Shown piece after piece: positions 39,803 through 50,056 of a stretch of DNA of 64,000 bases (position 1 is the first letter of the stretch; the number at the start of each line of letters is the position of its first letter). The stretch is from Oleiharenicola sp. (GTDB lineage: Bacteria > Verrucomicrobiota > Verrucomicrobiia > Opitutales > Opitutaceae). The notes under the pieces are model-generated. The model was not told the origin of the DNA. It did not search any database and worked only from the letters and a program-made list of their open reading frames with translations. A program made the translations under genes and the position numbers. The stretch lies in assembly GCA_025363455.1 (NCBI GenBank), contig JANYDW010000048.1:56962-120961 (forward strand), in the 5' to 3' direction.

Positions 39803-40396
39803 TCAATTGTTGCGATAGAGATAGCGGTAGGCGGTGGCGCCGAGGCCGACGAAGGTGGCATACATGGCCGCGATGAAGGCCAAGCCACCGTAGAACCAGA
39901 GCGACGGGATGTCTGTGATCAGCTGGTAGGAAAAATTTACGACCCAGTTGCTGGCTGCCACGAGGCGGGTGACCCAGCCCAGGCCGGTCGCCACTTCCTG
40001 AGTAACCGCGCCGGCCGTGGCGCCCTGGCTCAACAGATAGAATCCGACAACGGCGGCGGCGGCCACAGTGGCGCCCACCACCATGAAGGCGGCGCGCACC
40101 GGAGCGGGCCAGTAGCTCCAGCTTTTGTGATACCAGGCAATGGTGGCGCGGCGTTCAATCTCGGTAAGTACCCGGGCCTCGAGTGTATACGGTGCCCGAC
40201 GCGGTGGCAGGCTGCGCAGTTCGCGGTGGATCAATTTTTCCAGTTGCTCGGGAGACTGGGCGAAAGTGGCCGTGCGCGCCTCAACCGCCGCCTGTAGCCG
40301 CGCTTCGAAGCCGGCGGGAGCCTGGCGCGGGGGCAGCGCGCGCAATTCGCGATGGATGAATTTCTCAAGTTCTTCGGGTGTCATTTTTTTATTCAT
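39803..40396 (-). CDS. candidate anti-sigma factor/membrane protein with duplicated N-terminal motif
   Basis: Directly downstream of an ECF sigma gene; two copies of PEELEKFIHRELRALPPRQAPAGFEARL then TM segments. Confidence 0.6.
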   Translation of the reverse strand: MNKKMTPEELEKFIHRELRALPPRQAPAGFEARLQAAVEARTATFAQSPEQLEKLIHRELRSLPPRRAPYTLEARVLTEIERRATIAWYHKSWSYWPAPVRAAFMVVGATVAAAAVVGFYLLSQGATAGAVTQEVATGLGWVTRLVAASNWVVNFSYQLITDIPSLWFYGGLAFIAAMYATFVGLGATAYRYLYRNN

Positions 40397-40405
40397 GGGG
40401 CACCT

Positions 40406-41002
40406 TCAGGTTGTGAATTGTTCGTGGCTCGCGCCGCTGCGCAGCAGAATCTTGGCAAGGGCCTCGCGGCCGCGCAGGATGTCAGTCTTCACCTTGCTGA
40501 GCGACACACCGGTTTTCTTGGCGATGTCCTCGTAGGGCAGGTCCTCGAAATGGTAGAGGACCAACGGCACGCGCTGGTGATCGGGCAGCTTTTCCAGTGC
40601 CCGCTCGACCCACTCGCGGCGTTCGCTTGAGTCGACTCCACCGAAAAACGTGTCGGGGGCGGCAAACTCGACTTCCTTCTCCCCGCCCTCGTCGTCGCGG
40701 TGCACCAGATCCGAGAAAAAGCTCCAGCGCTTCTTGTAGCGCTGGATGTGGTTGATTGAGAGGTTGGTCGCCACGGTCTTGAGCCAGCCGCCCGCGGTTG
40801 GGCTGGTGCGCAGGTTGTCGAAGTGTTCGTGGGCCTTGATGAACACATCCTGCGCAATGTCCTCCGCCTGCGTTTCGTTGCCGATGAGCCGCACTGCCGT
40901 GGAGTAGACCATGTCTTGGTAATTGCGCATGAACGTGGTGAAGTCGGGCGGAGCCGTTACGCTCTGGGTAAGTGTGGTGTGCACTGGAAGATCTTCATTC
41001 AC
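40406..41002 (-). CDS. ECF RNA polymerase sigma factor
   Basis: MVYSTAVRLIGNETQAEDIAQDVFIKAHEHFDNL (sigma2), LVLYHFEDLPYEDIAKKTGVSLSKVKTDILRGREALAK (sigma4); ORF extends to 41050, GTG 41002 preferred. Confidence 0.9.
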   Translation of the reverse strand: MNEDLPVHTTLTQSVTAPPDFTTFMRNYQDMVYSTAVRLIGNETQAEDIAQDVFIKAHEHFDNLRTSPTAGGWLKTVATNLSINHIQRYKKRWSFFSDLVHRDDEGGEKEVEFAAPDTFFGGVDSSERREWVERALEKLPDHQRVPLVLYHFEDLPYEDIAKKTGVSLSKVKTDILRGREALAKILLRSGASHEQFTT

Positions 41003-41217
41003 GCTAAGAACACGGCGTACTACAGCAGAGTTGCAGAAACCTCCTGTCACGCAAATCGCGTTGCGCCAAGCTTATAAGCCATAAAATACAGGCGACATCT
41101 GCCCGGTTGCGGCCAATTCAACTAAACGGTTCGATAAGTCCCGATGTTGTCGTAGTCCGTGCCCGCCCTGCCCTTGCGTATTTATGACACTGGAGAAAAC
41201 TCGGTTAAAAGAACGCC

Positions 41218-44217
41218 ATGTCCACCTTCCTCCCTCCTGACCCGAAACTCGAAACCGCCATAAAAGCCAAGGGCGATCAGCTCTTCGCCCTCATGGATCA
41301 GCAACCGCCGCCCGCGTTGTTTTCCAAGAAGGGAGCCTATGCCCGCTTGATGGAATGGTCGATGAAGGACCCGGCGTTCAAAACCCAGCTCTTCCGCTTC
41401 GTCGACGTCCTCCCCACCCTCAAATCGTCCGCCGAGATCGTCCGCCACTTGCAGGAATACCTCGGCGACAAGGCCGTCGAACTCAACCCCGCCCTCAAGG
41501 CCGGCCTCGCCGCCTCATCCTTTGCTCCCGCCCTCGTCGCCACCCCGGTCAAGGGCCAGATCGTCGATATGGCCAATCAGTTCGTCGCCGGCGAATCCGG
41601 CGAGGACCTCATCAAGCAGATCAAGCGCAACACCAAGCTCGGTCTCGCCACCACCATCGACCTGCTCGGCGAGACCGTCGTCAGCGCCGCCGAGGCCGAC
41701 GCGTTCCTCGCCCGCAACCTCGAGGTGCTCGACTCGGTCTCGAAATTTTTCGCCAAGGAAACCGCCCCCGCCTTCAGCGATGTCGGCCCGCACGGCCCGC
41801 TCCCACGCCTCAATCTCTCCGTCAAGATTTCCGCGCTCACGCCCGACGTCCACCCGGCCGATCCGGAGAACTCCATCGTCGCCCTCAAAGAGCGCTTCCG
41901 CCCGATCCTCCGCCGCGCAGCCGAAGTCGGCGCGCTCATCAACTTCGACATGGAGAGCTACAAGCTGAAGGATCTCACCCTCGCGCTCTTCAAGTCCATC
42001 TTCGAGGAACCGGAGTTCGCGCAGCAACCCGCCATCGGCATCGCGATCCAGGCCTACCTCCGCGACTGCGAGCAGGACCTCCGCGACCTCGTCGCCTGGG
42101 CCCGCAAGCACAACCGGCCGATCAGTGTCCGCCTCGTGAAGGGCGCTTACTGGGACTACGAGACAATTCTAGCCCAGCAGCGTGACTGGCCCGTGCCAGT
42201 CTGGTCCCGCAAACCCGAGTCCGACGCCAACTACGAGAAGCTCACGCTCTTTCTCCTCGAGAACATCGACATCGTCACACCCAACTTCGCCTCGCACAAC
42301 GTCCGCTCCTGCGCCCACGCCATCGCCCAGGCCGAACGCCTCGGTATCAATCCACGCGCCTACGAGTTCCAGGCGCTCTATGGCATGGCGGACGAACTCA
42401 AGCTTTCGCTCATCTCGATGGGCCATCGCGTCCGCGAATACTGCGCCATTGGTGAACTTCTGCCGGGCATGGCGTACCTTGTCCGCCGCCTGCTTGAAAA
42501 TACCTCCAACGAGGGTTTCCTCCGCCTGAAAAACATGGGCGAGGCCACCAAGGAAGCCCTGCTGGCCAATCCGGTCACCCAAATTGCCGCCGCCCCTGCT
42601 CCGCTGGCCCGCAAGGCGCACCCGACCGGCTCCTTCGTGAACGCCGCCAACACCGACTTTTCCCAGTCAGCCAGTCGCGACAAACAACGCGCAGCCCTCG
42701 GCGCCTGTTCGGCGAAGCTGGGTAAAAAGTGGCCGCTGATCATCGCCGGCAAGAAAATCTCCGACCGCGAATATATCGCGTCCGTCAATCCGGCCAAGCC
42801 CTCGCAAGTCATCGGTCATTGGGCCCGCGCAACCCTCGCCGATGCCGACGCCGCGGTCACCGCCGCCCAGGCGGCCTTCCCGAAATGGCGCGCCACTCCA
42901 GTGGAGGAACGCGCCGCCATGCTCGAGCGCGCCGCCGGACTGATGGAGTCGCGCCGTTTCGAGCTGAATTCGCTGCTGATCCTCGAGGCGGGTAAACCCT
43001 GGATCGAGGCCGACGGCGACACTTCCGAAGCCATCGACTTCTGCCGCTTCTACGCCGTCGAGATGCGCAAGCTCGCCAAGCCCCGGGTTACCCAGCCTGT
43101 CCCCGGCGAACGTTGCGTGCAGACCTGGACGCCGCGCGGCGTGGGCGTGGCTATCGCGCCGTGGAATTTCCCCCTCGCGATCCTCACCGGCCTCGTGGTC
43201 GCCCCGCTCGTCGCGGGCAACTGCGTCATCATGAAACCCGCCGAGCAGACCTCCGTCATCGGCGCCACGTTGATGGACATTCTCACCGAGGCCGGCATCC
43301 CGGCCGGCGTGCTCGCCTTTCTGCCCGGCTACGGCGAGGACATCGGCGCCCATCTCACCGGACACCGGGACGTGGATTTCATCGCCTTCACCGGCTCGCG
43401 CGCCGTGGGCTGCAAGATTTGGGAATCCGCCGGCCGCACCGTGCCCGGCCAGGCGAACCTCAAAAAGGTCGTCTGCGAAATGGGCGGCAAGAACGCGCTC
43501 ATCATCGACAGCGACGCCGATCTCGACGAGGCCATCCCGGCCGCGCTCTACAGCGCCTTCGGCTTCAGCGGACAGAAGTGCTCCGCGCTCTCGCGGCTCA
43601 TCGTGCTCGACGACGTCTACGACACCTTCGTCGAGCGCTTCCTTTCCGCCTGCCCCGCCTTGCCCGTCGGCGATCCCGCGCAGCCCGGCACTGTGGTCGG
43701 CCCCGTGATCGACGCCGACGCGCAGAAGAAAATCCTCGGCCTGATCGAGCAGGGCAAGAAGGACGCCAAGCTCGCCTTCCAGGGCACGGCGCCGACCACA
43801 GGTTATTTCATTCCGCCAACGGTCTTCGTGAACGTGAAACCCGCCCACGCTATCGCGCGCGAGGAAATCTTCGGCCCGGTCATCGCCATCCTCCGCGCCA
43901 AGGACCTCGACGAGGCCTTCGCGCTGGTGAATGGCACCGACTACGCTCTCACCGGCGGCCTCTTTTCGCGCAGTCCCAAGGCACTGGTCCGCGCGCAGCA
44001 GGAGTTGCTCGTCGGCAACCTCTACCTCAACCGCGCCATCACCGGCGCAATCGTGGAACGCCATCCCTTCGGCGGTTTCAAGATGTCCGGCGGCGGCACC
44101 AAAGCCGGCGGCAAAGAGTACCTGCAGAACTTTCTTTTTCCCCGCGTTACCGTCGAAAATGTCATGCGCCGTGGGTTCACACCGCCGAGCGAGGAGCACG
44201 AGATGCCGGGGATCTGA
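41218..44217 (+). CDS. putA: bifunctional proline dehydrogenase / L-glutamate gamma-semialdehyde dehydrogenase
   Basis: PRODH motifs (SVRLVKGAYWDYE, EFQALYGMAD) and ALDH motifs (APWNFPLAI, FTGSRAVG, CEMGGKNALI, GFSGQKCSALSRLIV). Confidence 0.95.
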   Translation: MSTFLPPDPKLETAIKAKGDQLFALMDQQPPPALFSKKGAYARLMEWSMKDPAFKTQLFRFVDVLPTLKSSAEIVRHLQEYLGDKAVELNPALKAGLAASSFAPALVATPVKGQIVDMANQFVAGESGEDLIKQIKRNTKLGLATTIDLLGETVVSAAEADAFLARNLEVLDSVSKFFAKETAPAFSDVGPHGPLPRLNLSVKISALTPDVHPADPENSIVALKERFRPILRRAAEVGALINFDMESYKLKDLTLALFKSIFEEPEFAQQPAIGIAIQAYLRDCEQDLRDLVAWARKHNRPISVRLVKGAYWDYETILAQQRDWPVPVWSRKPESDANYEKLTLFLLENIDIVTPNFASHNVRSCAHAIAQAERLGINPRAYEFQALYGMADELKLSLISMGHRVREYCAIGELLPGMAYLVRRLLENTSNEGFLRLKNMGEATKEALLANPVTQIAAAPAPLARKAHPTGSFVNAANTDFSQSASRDKQRAALGACSAKLGKKWPLIIAGKKISDREYIASVNPAKPSQVIGHWARATLADADAAVTAAQAAFPKWRATPVEERAAMLERAAGLMESRRFELNSLLILEAGKPWIEADGDTSEAIDFCRFYAVEMRKLAKPRVTQPVPGERCVQTWTPRGVGVAIAPWNFPLAILTGLVVAPLVAGNCVIMKPAEQTSVIGATLMDILTEAGIPAGVLAFLPGYGEDIGAHLTGHRDVDFIAFTGSRAVGCKIWESAGRTVPGQANLKKVVCEMGGKNALIIDSDADLDEAIPAALYSAFGFSGQKCSALSRLIVLDDVYDTFVERFLSACPALPVGDPAQPGTVVGPVIDADAQKKILGLIEQGKKDAKLAFQGTAPTTGYFIPPTVFVNVKPAHAIAREEIFGPVIAILRAKDLDEAFALVNGTDYALTGGLFSRSPKALVRAQQELLVGNLYLNRAITGAIVERHPFGGFKMSGGGTKAGGKEYLQNFLFPRVTVENVMRRGFTPPSEEHEMPGI

Positions 44218-44277
44218 CTTAGCACAACTTGGGCGTGGCCATGCAGCGCCAGAAACAGAACCAAACCCTTCTCCACC

Positions 44278-44361
44278 GTCATCCTGAACGCAGTGAAGGA
44301 TCCAAGTGCGCGGGCATGATATTCGCATTCGTGGATTCTGCCGTGCGCTCAGGATGACAGA
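44278..44361. repeat. family D palindromic repeat
   Basis: gtcatcctgaacgcagtgaaggatccaag...gtggattctgccgtgcgctcaggatgacag. Confidence 0.85.
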
Positions 44362-44380
44362 AAGGGAAGAACCGGTGGCT

Positions 44381-45634
44381 TCATCCCGACGGATGTCTCA
44401 GGATCGCCCCGGCTTTCGATCGGTCGAAAGCCCCCTCCCACATCGCGATCACCACCATCGCCACGGCGTTGCCGCAGACGTTGGTAATGGTCCGGATCTC
44501 CGACATGAAGCGGTCCACGCCGATCAGCAGCGCGAGACCGGCGAGGGGAATGTGACTCACCGCCCCCAGCGTGGCAGCGAGGGTGATGAAACCGCTGCCC
44601 GTGACGCCCGCCGCGCCCTTTGAAGTCAGCAGCAATACGGCCAGCAAGCCCAGTTGTTGGAGCAAAGTCAGCGGCGTGTTGGTCGCCTGCGCGACAAAGA
44701 GCGCGCCCATCGTCAAGTAGATGGAAGTGCCATCGAGGTTGAACGAGTAGCCGGCCGGCAGCACGACCGCGACCACTGGCCGGGCGCAGCCGAGTTCCTC
44801 CATCCGCTGCATCAGCCGCGGCAGCACGCTCTCGGACGATGACGTGCCCAGCGCGATGAGCAGCTCCTCCTTGATGTGGATCAACAGGCGGAAAATACTG
44901 AAACCATGAAACCGCGCGATCAGGCCCAGGACCACGAACACGAACAAGGCGCAGGTGAGATAGACGCAGACCAACAGCAGCCCGAGTGAACGCAGCGAAC
45001 CGAGCCCGTATTTGCCAATGGTGAACGCCATCGCCCCAAACGCCCCGATGGGCGCGAGCTTCGTCACCAGCGCGACAATGCCGAAGAAAACCCGCCCCAG
45101 TTTGTCCAGCAGGCTGATCACCGGCGCGGCATGATCGCCGAGGCGGGACAGGGCGAACCCGGAAAGCACCGCCAGCAACAACACCTGCAGAATCTCCCCC
45201 TGGGCAAACGCACTGACAAAGGTGTCGGGGATGATGTGCAGCAGGAATTCGGTCAGGGAACTGTGCTGCGCGGCCGTGGTGTATTGCGCGATGGCCTTGG
45301 TATCGAGCGTGGCCGGGTCGGCGTTGAATCCCGCGCCCGGTTGGATCCAGTTCACGACCACCAGCCCGATGACCAGCGCGAGGGTCGAAACGACCTCGAA
45401 ATATAGCAGCGCCTTCAGGCCGACCCGACCGAGCTTCTTGAGGTCATCCATCCCGGCGATGCCGGTGACGACGGTGGTGAAGATGATCGGCGCGATGAGC
45501 ATCTTGATCAGCTTGATGAAGCCGTCGCCCAGCGGCTTCATCTGCTCGCCCAGCGCCGGCTGATAATGACCGAGCAGCACGCCCAGCACAATCGCCGCCA
45601 GGACCTGCACGTAGAGGTGGCGGAAAATCTTCAT
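44381..45634 (-). CDS. dicarboxylate/amino acid:cation symporter (DctA/GltP family)
   Basis: [68 protein letters not shown]. Confidence 0.93.
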   Translation of the reverse strand: MKIFRHLYVQVLAAIVLGVLLGHYQPALGEQMKPLGDGFIKLIKMLIAPIIFTTVVTGIAGMDDLKKLGRVGLKALLYFEVVSTLALVIGLVVVNWIQPGAGFNADPATLDTKAIAQYTTAAQHSSLTEFLLHIIPDTFVSAFAQGEILQVLLLAVLSGFALSRLGDHAAPVISLLDKLGRVFFGIVALVTKLAPIGAFGAMAFTIGKYGLGSLRSLGLLLVCVYLTCALFVFVVLGLIARFHGFSIFRLLIHIKEELLIALGTSSSESVLPRLMQRMEELGCARPVVAVVLPAGYSFNLDGTSIYLTMGALFVAQATNTPLTLLQQLGLLAVLLLTSKGAAGVTGSGFITLAATLGAVSHIPLAGLALLIGVDRFMSEIRTITNVCGNAVAMVVIAMWEGAFDRSKAGAILRHPSG

Positions 45635-45644
45635 CTCACCTTTC

Positions 45645-45740
45645 CGTCATCCTGATCCCGCCCCCGCGGGCGAAGGATCCAAGGGCGAACAAGGTTCTCA
45701 CACCTGAACGCGTGGATTCTTCACTGCGTTCAGAATGACG
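45645..45740. repeat. family D palindromic repeat
   Basis: gtcatcctgatcccgcccccgcgggcgaaggatccaa...gtggattcttcactgcgttcagaatgacg. Confidence 0.85.
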
Positions 45741-45755
45741 AGCCATGGGATCGGC

Positions 45756-47549
45756 CTAGTGCCCGGTGCCGCCCTGATGTTCCTGGATGTATTCCTGCTT
45801 GAGGCCGAGATCCTCCGGCGCATGCAGGACGAGCATTTTCATCCGGATGTCACCCGGCACCGACGCGGCGGTCGCTTTGGAGACAACCACCATCAGGCCG
45901 ATCGACAACGGCACGGTCCAGATCGCCGGTTGCTCGCAGAGGATGCGGAGCAGTGGGTGCTGGGCCCAAAAGGCGTTGAGTGGGGCAAAGCCGGCGAAGA
46001 CCTTCCCCATCGGGCCCTTGTCGAGCGCGAGGGTCGAGAAATTCGTCAACGCCGCGGCGACCAGCGCGCACAAGCCGCCGCTCAGCATGCCGGTGGCGGC
46101 GCCCTTCATCGTCATGCCGCGCCACCACACACTCATGAAAAGCAGGGGGAAATAGCTCGCGGCCGCGATGGCAAACGCCTGCCCGACCATGAAGTTGATC
46201 TCCAGCGGCTCGACGAAGCAGCCCAGGGCGATGGCCACGCCGCCGATGAGCACCGCGGCGAACTTGAAGGCCACGAGTCGCTCCGCCTGGTTGGCCCCGG
46301 GCCGCAGCATCCGGCCGTAGACGTCGTGGGCGAGCGCCCCGGTCATCGAGACCAGCAGGCCGCTGAACGTGCTCATGAACGCCGCGAACGCGCCGGCGCA
46401 GGTGATGCCGCTCAGGATCGAGCCCAGCACGCCGTATTTTTCCGAGAGGAGTGTGGGCAGCTTGAGCACGACCTGGTCCGTGCCCTTGATGCCGGCGAGT
46501 CCGGTGTAGAGCTCGGGCATGAGGTTGCGCCCGATGACGCCGAAGACCGGGGGGAACACATAGAAGACGCCGATCAGGATCATCACCCACATCGTCGTGC
46601 GCTTGGCGGCGACGCCGTCAGGGTTCGTGTAGAAACGCACCAGGATGTGCGGCAGGCCGGCCGTGCCGCACACGAGCGCGATGATGAGCGAGTAGGTGTA
46701 GAGCAGCGAATAGGGTTTCTGGTGCTCCGCGAGGTAGGCCGGGCGCTCCTCGGCGGGGAGCGCGGCGGCCGCGGCGTTGACCGCCTTCGTCGTGAGCGGG
46801 CCGAAGGGCGCGACCCATTTGTCGTCCTTCGGGGCCTTTTCGACCAGCGCCTTGCGCTCGAGCCCGGCGGGCGCCCCGGCCGGGGTGTTGGCGCTGACGT
46901 GGCCGTTGTACAGGCCGAAGACCGCCATCAGCACGAACACCGGCACGGTGATCGCAAAAAGCTTTATCCAATACTGGAAGGCCTGCACCAGCGTGATGCC
47001 CTTCATGCCGCCGAGCGCGACGTTGAGGGTGATCACGACGCCGACGAGCACCACGCCGCCCCAATACGGCATGCCGGGAAAGATGTAGGCCAGCACCGTG
47101 CCCGCGCCCTTCATCTGCGGCATCGTGTAGAAGAATCCGATGAACAGCACGAAGCAGACGGCGATCTTGCGGAACACCGGCGAGTCATAGCGGCCCTCGG
47201 CGAAATCCGGGATGGTATAGGCGCCGAACCGGCGCAGCGGCCCGGCGATGAACAGCAGCAGGAACAGATACCCGCAGGCATAGCAGACCGGATACCACAG
47301 CGCATCGTAGCCCGACGACATCACCATGCCGGCCACGCCCATGAACGAGGCGGCGGACAGGTATTCGCCGGAGATGGCCGAGGCGTTCCAACCCACCGAC
47401 ACCGAGCGCCCGGCGACGAAGAAGTCGCTGGCGGTCTTCGAGGTCTTCGCCGAGCGGAAGCCCATCCAGATGGTCGCGGCCACGGTGACGAAGGAGAAGG
47501 AGAAGATCCACGGATCAACGCCGTTGAGGAAAGCGATCGTCGTCGGCAT
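45756..47549 (-). CDS. actP: cation/acetate symporter (sodium:solute symporter family)
   Basis: DFFVAGRSVSVGWNASAISGEYLSAASFMGVAGM typical of ActP; adjacent DUF485 gene. Confidence 0.88.
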   Translation of the reverse strand: MPTTIAFLNGVDPWIFSFSFVTVAATIWMGFRSAKTSKTASDFFVAGRSVSVGWNASAISGEYLSAASFMGVAGMVMSSGYDALWYPVCYACGYLFLLLFIAGPLRRFGAYTIPDFAEGRYDSPVFRKIAVCFVLFIGFFYTMPQMKGAGTVLAYIFPGMPYWGGVVLVGVVITLNVALGGMKGITLVQAFQYWIKLFAITVPVFVLMAVFGLYNGHVSANTPAGAPAGLERKALVEKAPKDDKWVAPFGPLTTKAVNAAAAALPAEERPAYLAEHQKPYSLLYTYSLIIALVCGTAGLPHILVRFYTNPDGVAAKRTTMWVMILIGVFYVFPPVFGVIGRNLMPELYTGLAGIKGTDQVVLKLPTLLSEKYGVLGSILSGITCAGAFAAFMSTFSGLLVSMTGALAHDVYGRMLRPGANQAERLVAFKFAAVLIGGVAIALGCFVEPLEINFMVGQAFAIAAASYFPLLFMSVWWRGMTMKGAATGMLSGGLCALVAAALTNFSTLALDKGPMGKVFAGFAPLNAFWAQHPLLRILCEQPAIWTVPLSIGLMVVVSKATAASVPGDIRMKMLVLHAPEDLGLKQEYIQEHQGGTGH

Positions 47550-47554
47550 GAGTG

Positions 47555-47854
47555 TCAGCGTTTGACCGACTTCACCTCGTCATCCTCGAGCGCGATGGAG
47601 CGCCGGATAAAGTACCAAGAGATACTCCATACTGCAGGGAAAAAAAGTACCCCCAAGACCAGCCAGCTCAATGTGAATCCGAAGACCCGGGTCGCCATCA
47701 GCGCCGGGGCGAAGTAGTTGAGCAGCGGCAGTCCAAGCAGCGCGAGCAGAAAGCTAGCGGCGCAGGCGATGGAAAGCTTCAGTTGCCGGCGCATCAGCGT
47801 ATGCAGGAATTCCTCACTGTGCACCCGGTCATCGTGGGGGGTCGGGGTGGGCAT
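47555..47854 (-). CDS. DUF485 family membrane protein
   Basis: About 100 aa, two TM segments, immediately upstream of actP in the same direction. Confidence 0.8.
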   Translation of the reverse strand: MPTPTPHDDRVHSEEFLHTLMRRQLKLSIACAASFLLALLGLPLLNYFAPALMATRVFGFTLSWLVLGVLFFPAVWSISWYFIRRSIALEDDEVKSVKR

Positions 47855-47943
47855 GAAGCCCGCAGCATGCGCATGCCCCGGCCTCTGACAACTCCCGTTA
47901 TCTGACGTCTTGCCCTAACGATGGGCAGAAGCCGGCGAACTCT

Positions 47944-48076
47944 GGAGAGCTCGCGTCCCTGCGAGCCGTCTTTCGGTGCATCGTTCGCTGGAGGGCCGGA
48001 CTCCTGCCCGGCCTCGGTCGGGCAGGAGCCCGACCCTCCAATAATCAATCACGGCCCGCAGGGACGCGGGCCCTCC
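47944..48076. repeat. nested palindromes: family E arms (47944-47970/48050-48076) enclosing family F palindrome (47990-48039)
   Basis: ggagagctcgcgtccctgcgagccgtc ... cacggcccgcagggacgcgggccctcc; inner ggagggccggactcctgcccggcc-tcgg-tcgggcaggagcccgaccctcc. Confidence 0.85.
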
Positions 48077-48090
48077 GCCTAATCAGAACT

Positions 48091-48933
48091 TCATGCCGCT
48101 TTCGCCCACTCGATCGCCGTGAAACGGTCAAATTGCCGCCGGGCATCGGCCACCGCACCTTCCAAATGATCCGCATCCAGTCCGGTAAGGGCGCACATCT
48201 CGGCATCACGGCGCCAGCCTGTCGATTCGCCCGGCAGGGCTTGGCCCCACTCCGCGGCCAGCGCACAGGCAAGGTGCAGGTTCGCTGCGCCCACGGAAAA
48301 TTCCCCAGCCGTCTCGGGCGTGACATGGGTGCAGATGGGCCCGGAAATATCGATGGGGAAACGCCAGTGGTCCAGCAGGACGGCCGTGGCCTCCGGCGAA
48401 GTGACGCCATGAACCGATTTCTCCCAGGCGAAAATGTCGGGCTCAGCCGCTGCGCCGGGATACTTCACCGCCCCGGTGTGGTTGTTCAGGATGATCTTGC
48501 CCAGATTGCGCATCAGGCCTGCGGAATAGGCGCTCCCGGCATTGCCACCAAGGCGGGTCGCGAAAGCCGACGTCAGGGATCCAACCGCCACGGCATTGGT
48601 CCAAAGCTGGCCGGCCTTGATCCCGTAGTGGGCGAGGTCACCCTGAAACACCTGACGCGACACGACCAACCCGACGAGTTGGTTGATCTCCCCAAAGCCC
48701 ACGCGGGCCACCGCCTCGTCCAGCGTCTGGCTCCGCGAACGCAAGCCGTAGAGCGCGCTGTTGCTCAGCCGGATGATCTGGAAAGTCAGAGCCGGGGCGA
48801 CGCGCAGCAGCTCGACGATGTCGTCGAGGTCAGTGTCCGCATCATCCAGCATCGCCCGCAGGCGGCTGAAAATGCCAAGGGCCGGCGGCAGCTTGCTGCC
48901 GAGTGAAATGATGGTGTCATGGCCTAAGCTCAT
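48091..48933 (-). CDS. HDOD domain-containing protein
   Basis: LPPALGIFSRLRAMLDDADTDLDDIVELLRVAPALTFQIIRLSNSALYGL...SQTLDEAVARVGFGEINQLV. Confidence 0.88.
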   Translation of the reverse strand: MSLGHDTIISLGSKLPPALGIFSRLRAMLDDADTDLDDIVELLRVAPALTFQIIRLSNSALYGLRSRSQTLDEAVARVGFGEINQLVGLVVSRQVFQGDLAHYGIKAGQLWTNAVAVGSLTSAFATRLGGNAGSAYSAGLMRNLGKIILNNHTGAVKYPGAAAEPDIFAWEKSVHGVTSPEATAVLLDHWRFPIDISGPICTHVTPETAGEFSVGAANLHLACALAAEWGQALPGESTGWRRDAEMCALTGLDADHLEGAVADARRQFDRFTAIEWAKAA

Positions 48934-49156
48934 AGAGGCGCGTTCCTGTCATCGGCCCAAATAACAGGTTCTGAAGAGGCCAACCGGAGCTGGAATCTTC
49001 CAGTTGCTACGCAGTTGGGGTACACGGCTGACAAAGACCGTCAGCAGCGATTGTCTTCCCGCTTTAAACCCATTGCTCCTCAGTGATTCTAACAATCACG
49101 AGAGGGCATCCCTGATGCCAAGCTTAACGCCCCTCTTGGGTCGAGACGAGGCCAAC

Positions 49157-50056
49157 CTACTTCCCGCGTCGAAGTGCAATCCAAGAACTCAGTGACAGGC
49201 CAAGTCCGAGAAACATCAATGTCATACCACCGTCCGGAACTTGCGTCGTCGTCGAGGTTTTGACGACTGCACTCCATTCCTCGTATCCTGCTTGAGCTGC
49301 CAGGTCCTTGTCGACGGAGTAGTGCACACCATTCAGATTGTAGAACCATACATAGTCCGATGCAAAGGCGCCGGCAAAAGCCGCTTGGGGTATGTAAACA
49401 ATCATATCCGCCATGCCACTGCCGCCGTTGGGGTGATGATAGCCAAGGTTGAGGTTCTCCTGGGCGGCGTCGAGCTTGATCCATTTGGCGATATCAAAAG
49501 ACCCATTGGGCAAAATCGTGGGGTCGTTCATTGCCCAACGAAGGGTGCCCAGATTATTTAAGTTGGTGATATTATTCTGAACGCTGGCCGTGTTGTCCGT
49601 AGCCGAAGTATAGATCCGAATGTTGTCTACCGAGATCACGCTTTTGGCGCTGCCAGGCTCGTTCGCATCCAAAATAAAAGCGAAGTAGTTGACGTTGCTT
49701 ATCTGGACCGTTGCGAGATCGCCGAAACGCAGGGACGTATTCCAGTTCGGGCGAAGTCCATCCAGATAAAGTGCATTATGTCCATCTGAGTTATAGGCGC
49801 TTTCGATGTTCTTGTTCCCCGTCGAGGTCTGCCCATTGGCATCAAGAGTGAGAAACGGGTTGAAGACCCCGGTGCCAGTCGGCTGCGACCAATAATCAGC
49901 AACGATCGCCGTGCCACCGACGTCCCCCAAAACATTAAACGACTGGGTACCCGAAGGCGAAAGATCGTACTCGGTGGCGTTCGCAAATGTCGGCAAACTC
50001 AAACCAATGAGGCTGCACACCAAGACATGACTGAAAGGAAAACGGACGGGTTTCAT
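49157..50056 (-). CDS. secreted protein with VPDGG/PEP-CTERM-like sorting tail
   Basis: Signal peptide; C-terminus TQVPDGGMTLMFLGLGLSLSSWIALRRGK (motif, hydrophobic stretch, Arg tail). Confidence 0.8.
   Translation of the reverse strand: MKPVRFPFSHVLVCSLIGLSLPTFANATEYDLSPSGTQSFNVLGDVGGTAIVADYWSQPTGTGVFNPFLTLDANGQTSTGNKNIESAYNSDGHNALYLDGLRPNWNTSLRFGDLATVQISNVNYFAFILDANEPGSAKSVISVDNIRIYTSATDNTASVQNNITNLNNLGTLRWAMNDPTILPNGSFDIAKWIKLDAAQENLNLGYHHPNGGSGMADMIVYIPQAAFAGAFASDYVWFYNLNGVHYSVDKDLAAQAGYEEWSAVVKTSTTTQVPDGGMTLMFLGLGLSLSSWIALRRGK

Noticed and set aside
42667-44328. 553-aa minus-strand ORF
   Set aside because: Antisense to putA, which has full PRODH and ALDH motifs.
45735-47717. 660-aa plus-strand ORF
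   Set aside because: Antisense shadow of actP/DUF485; composition (HRRDEQ-rich) is not protein-like.
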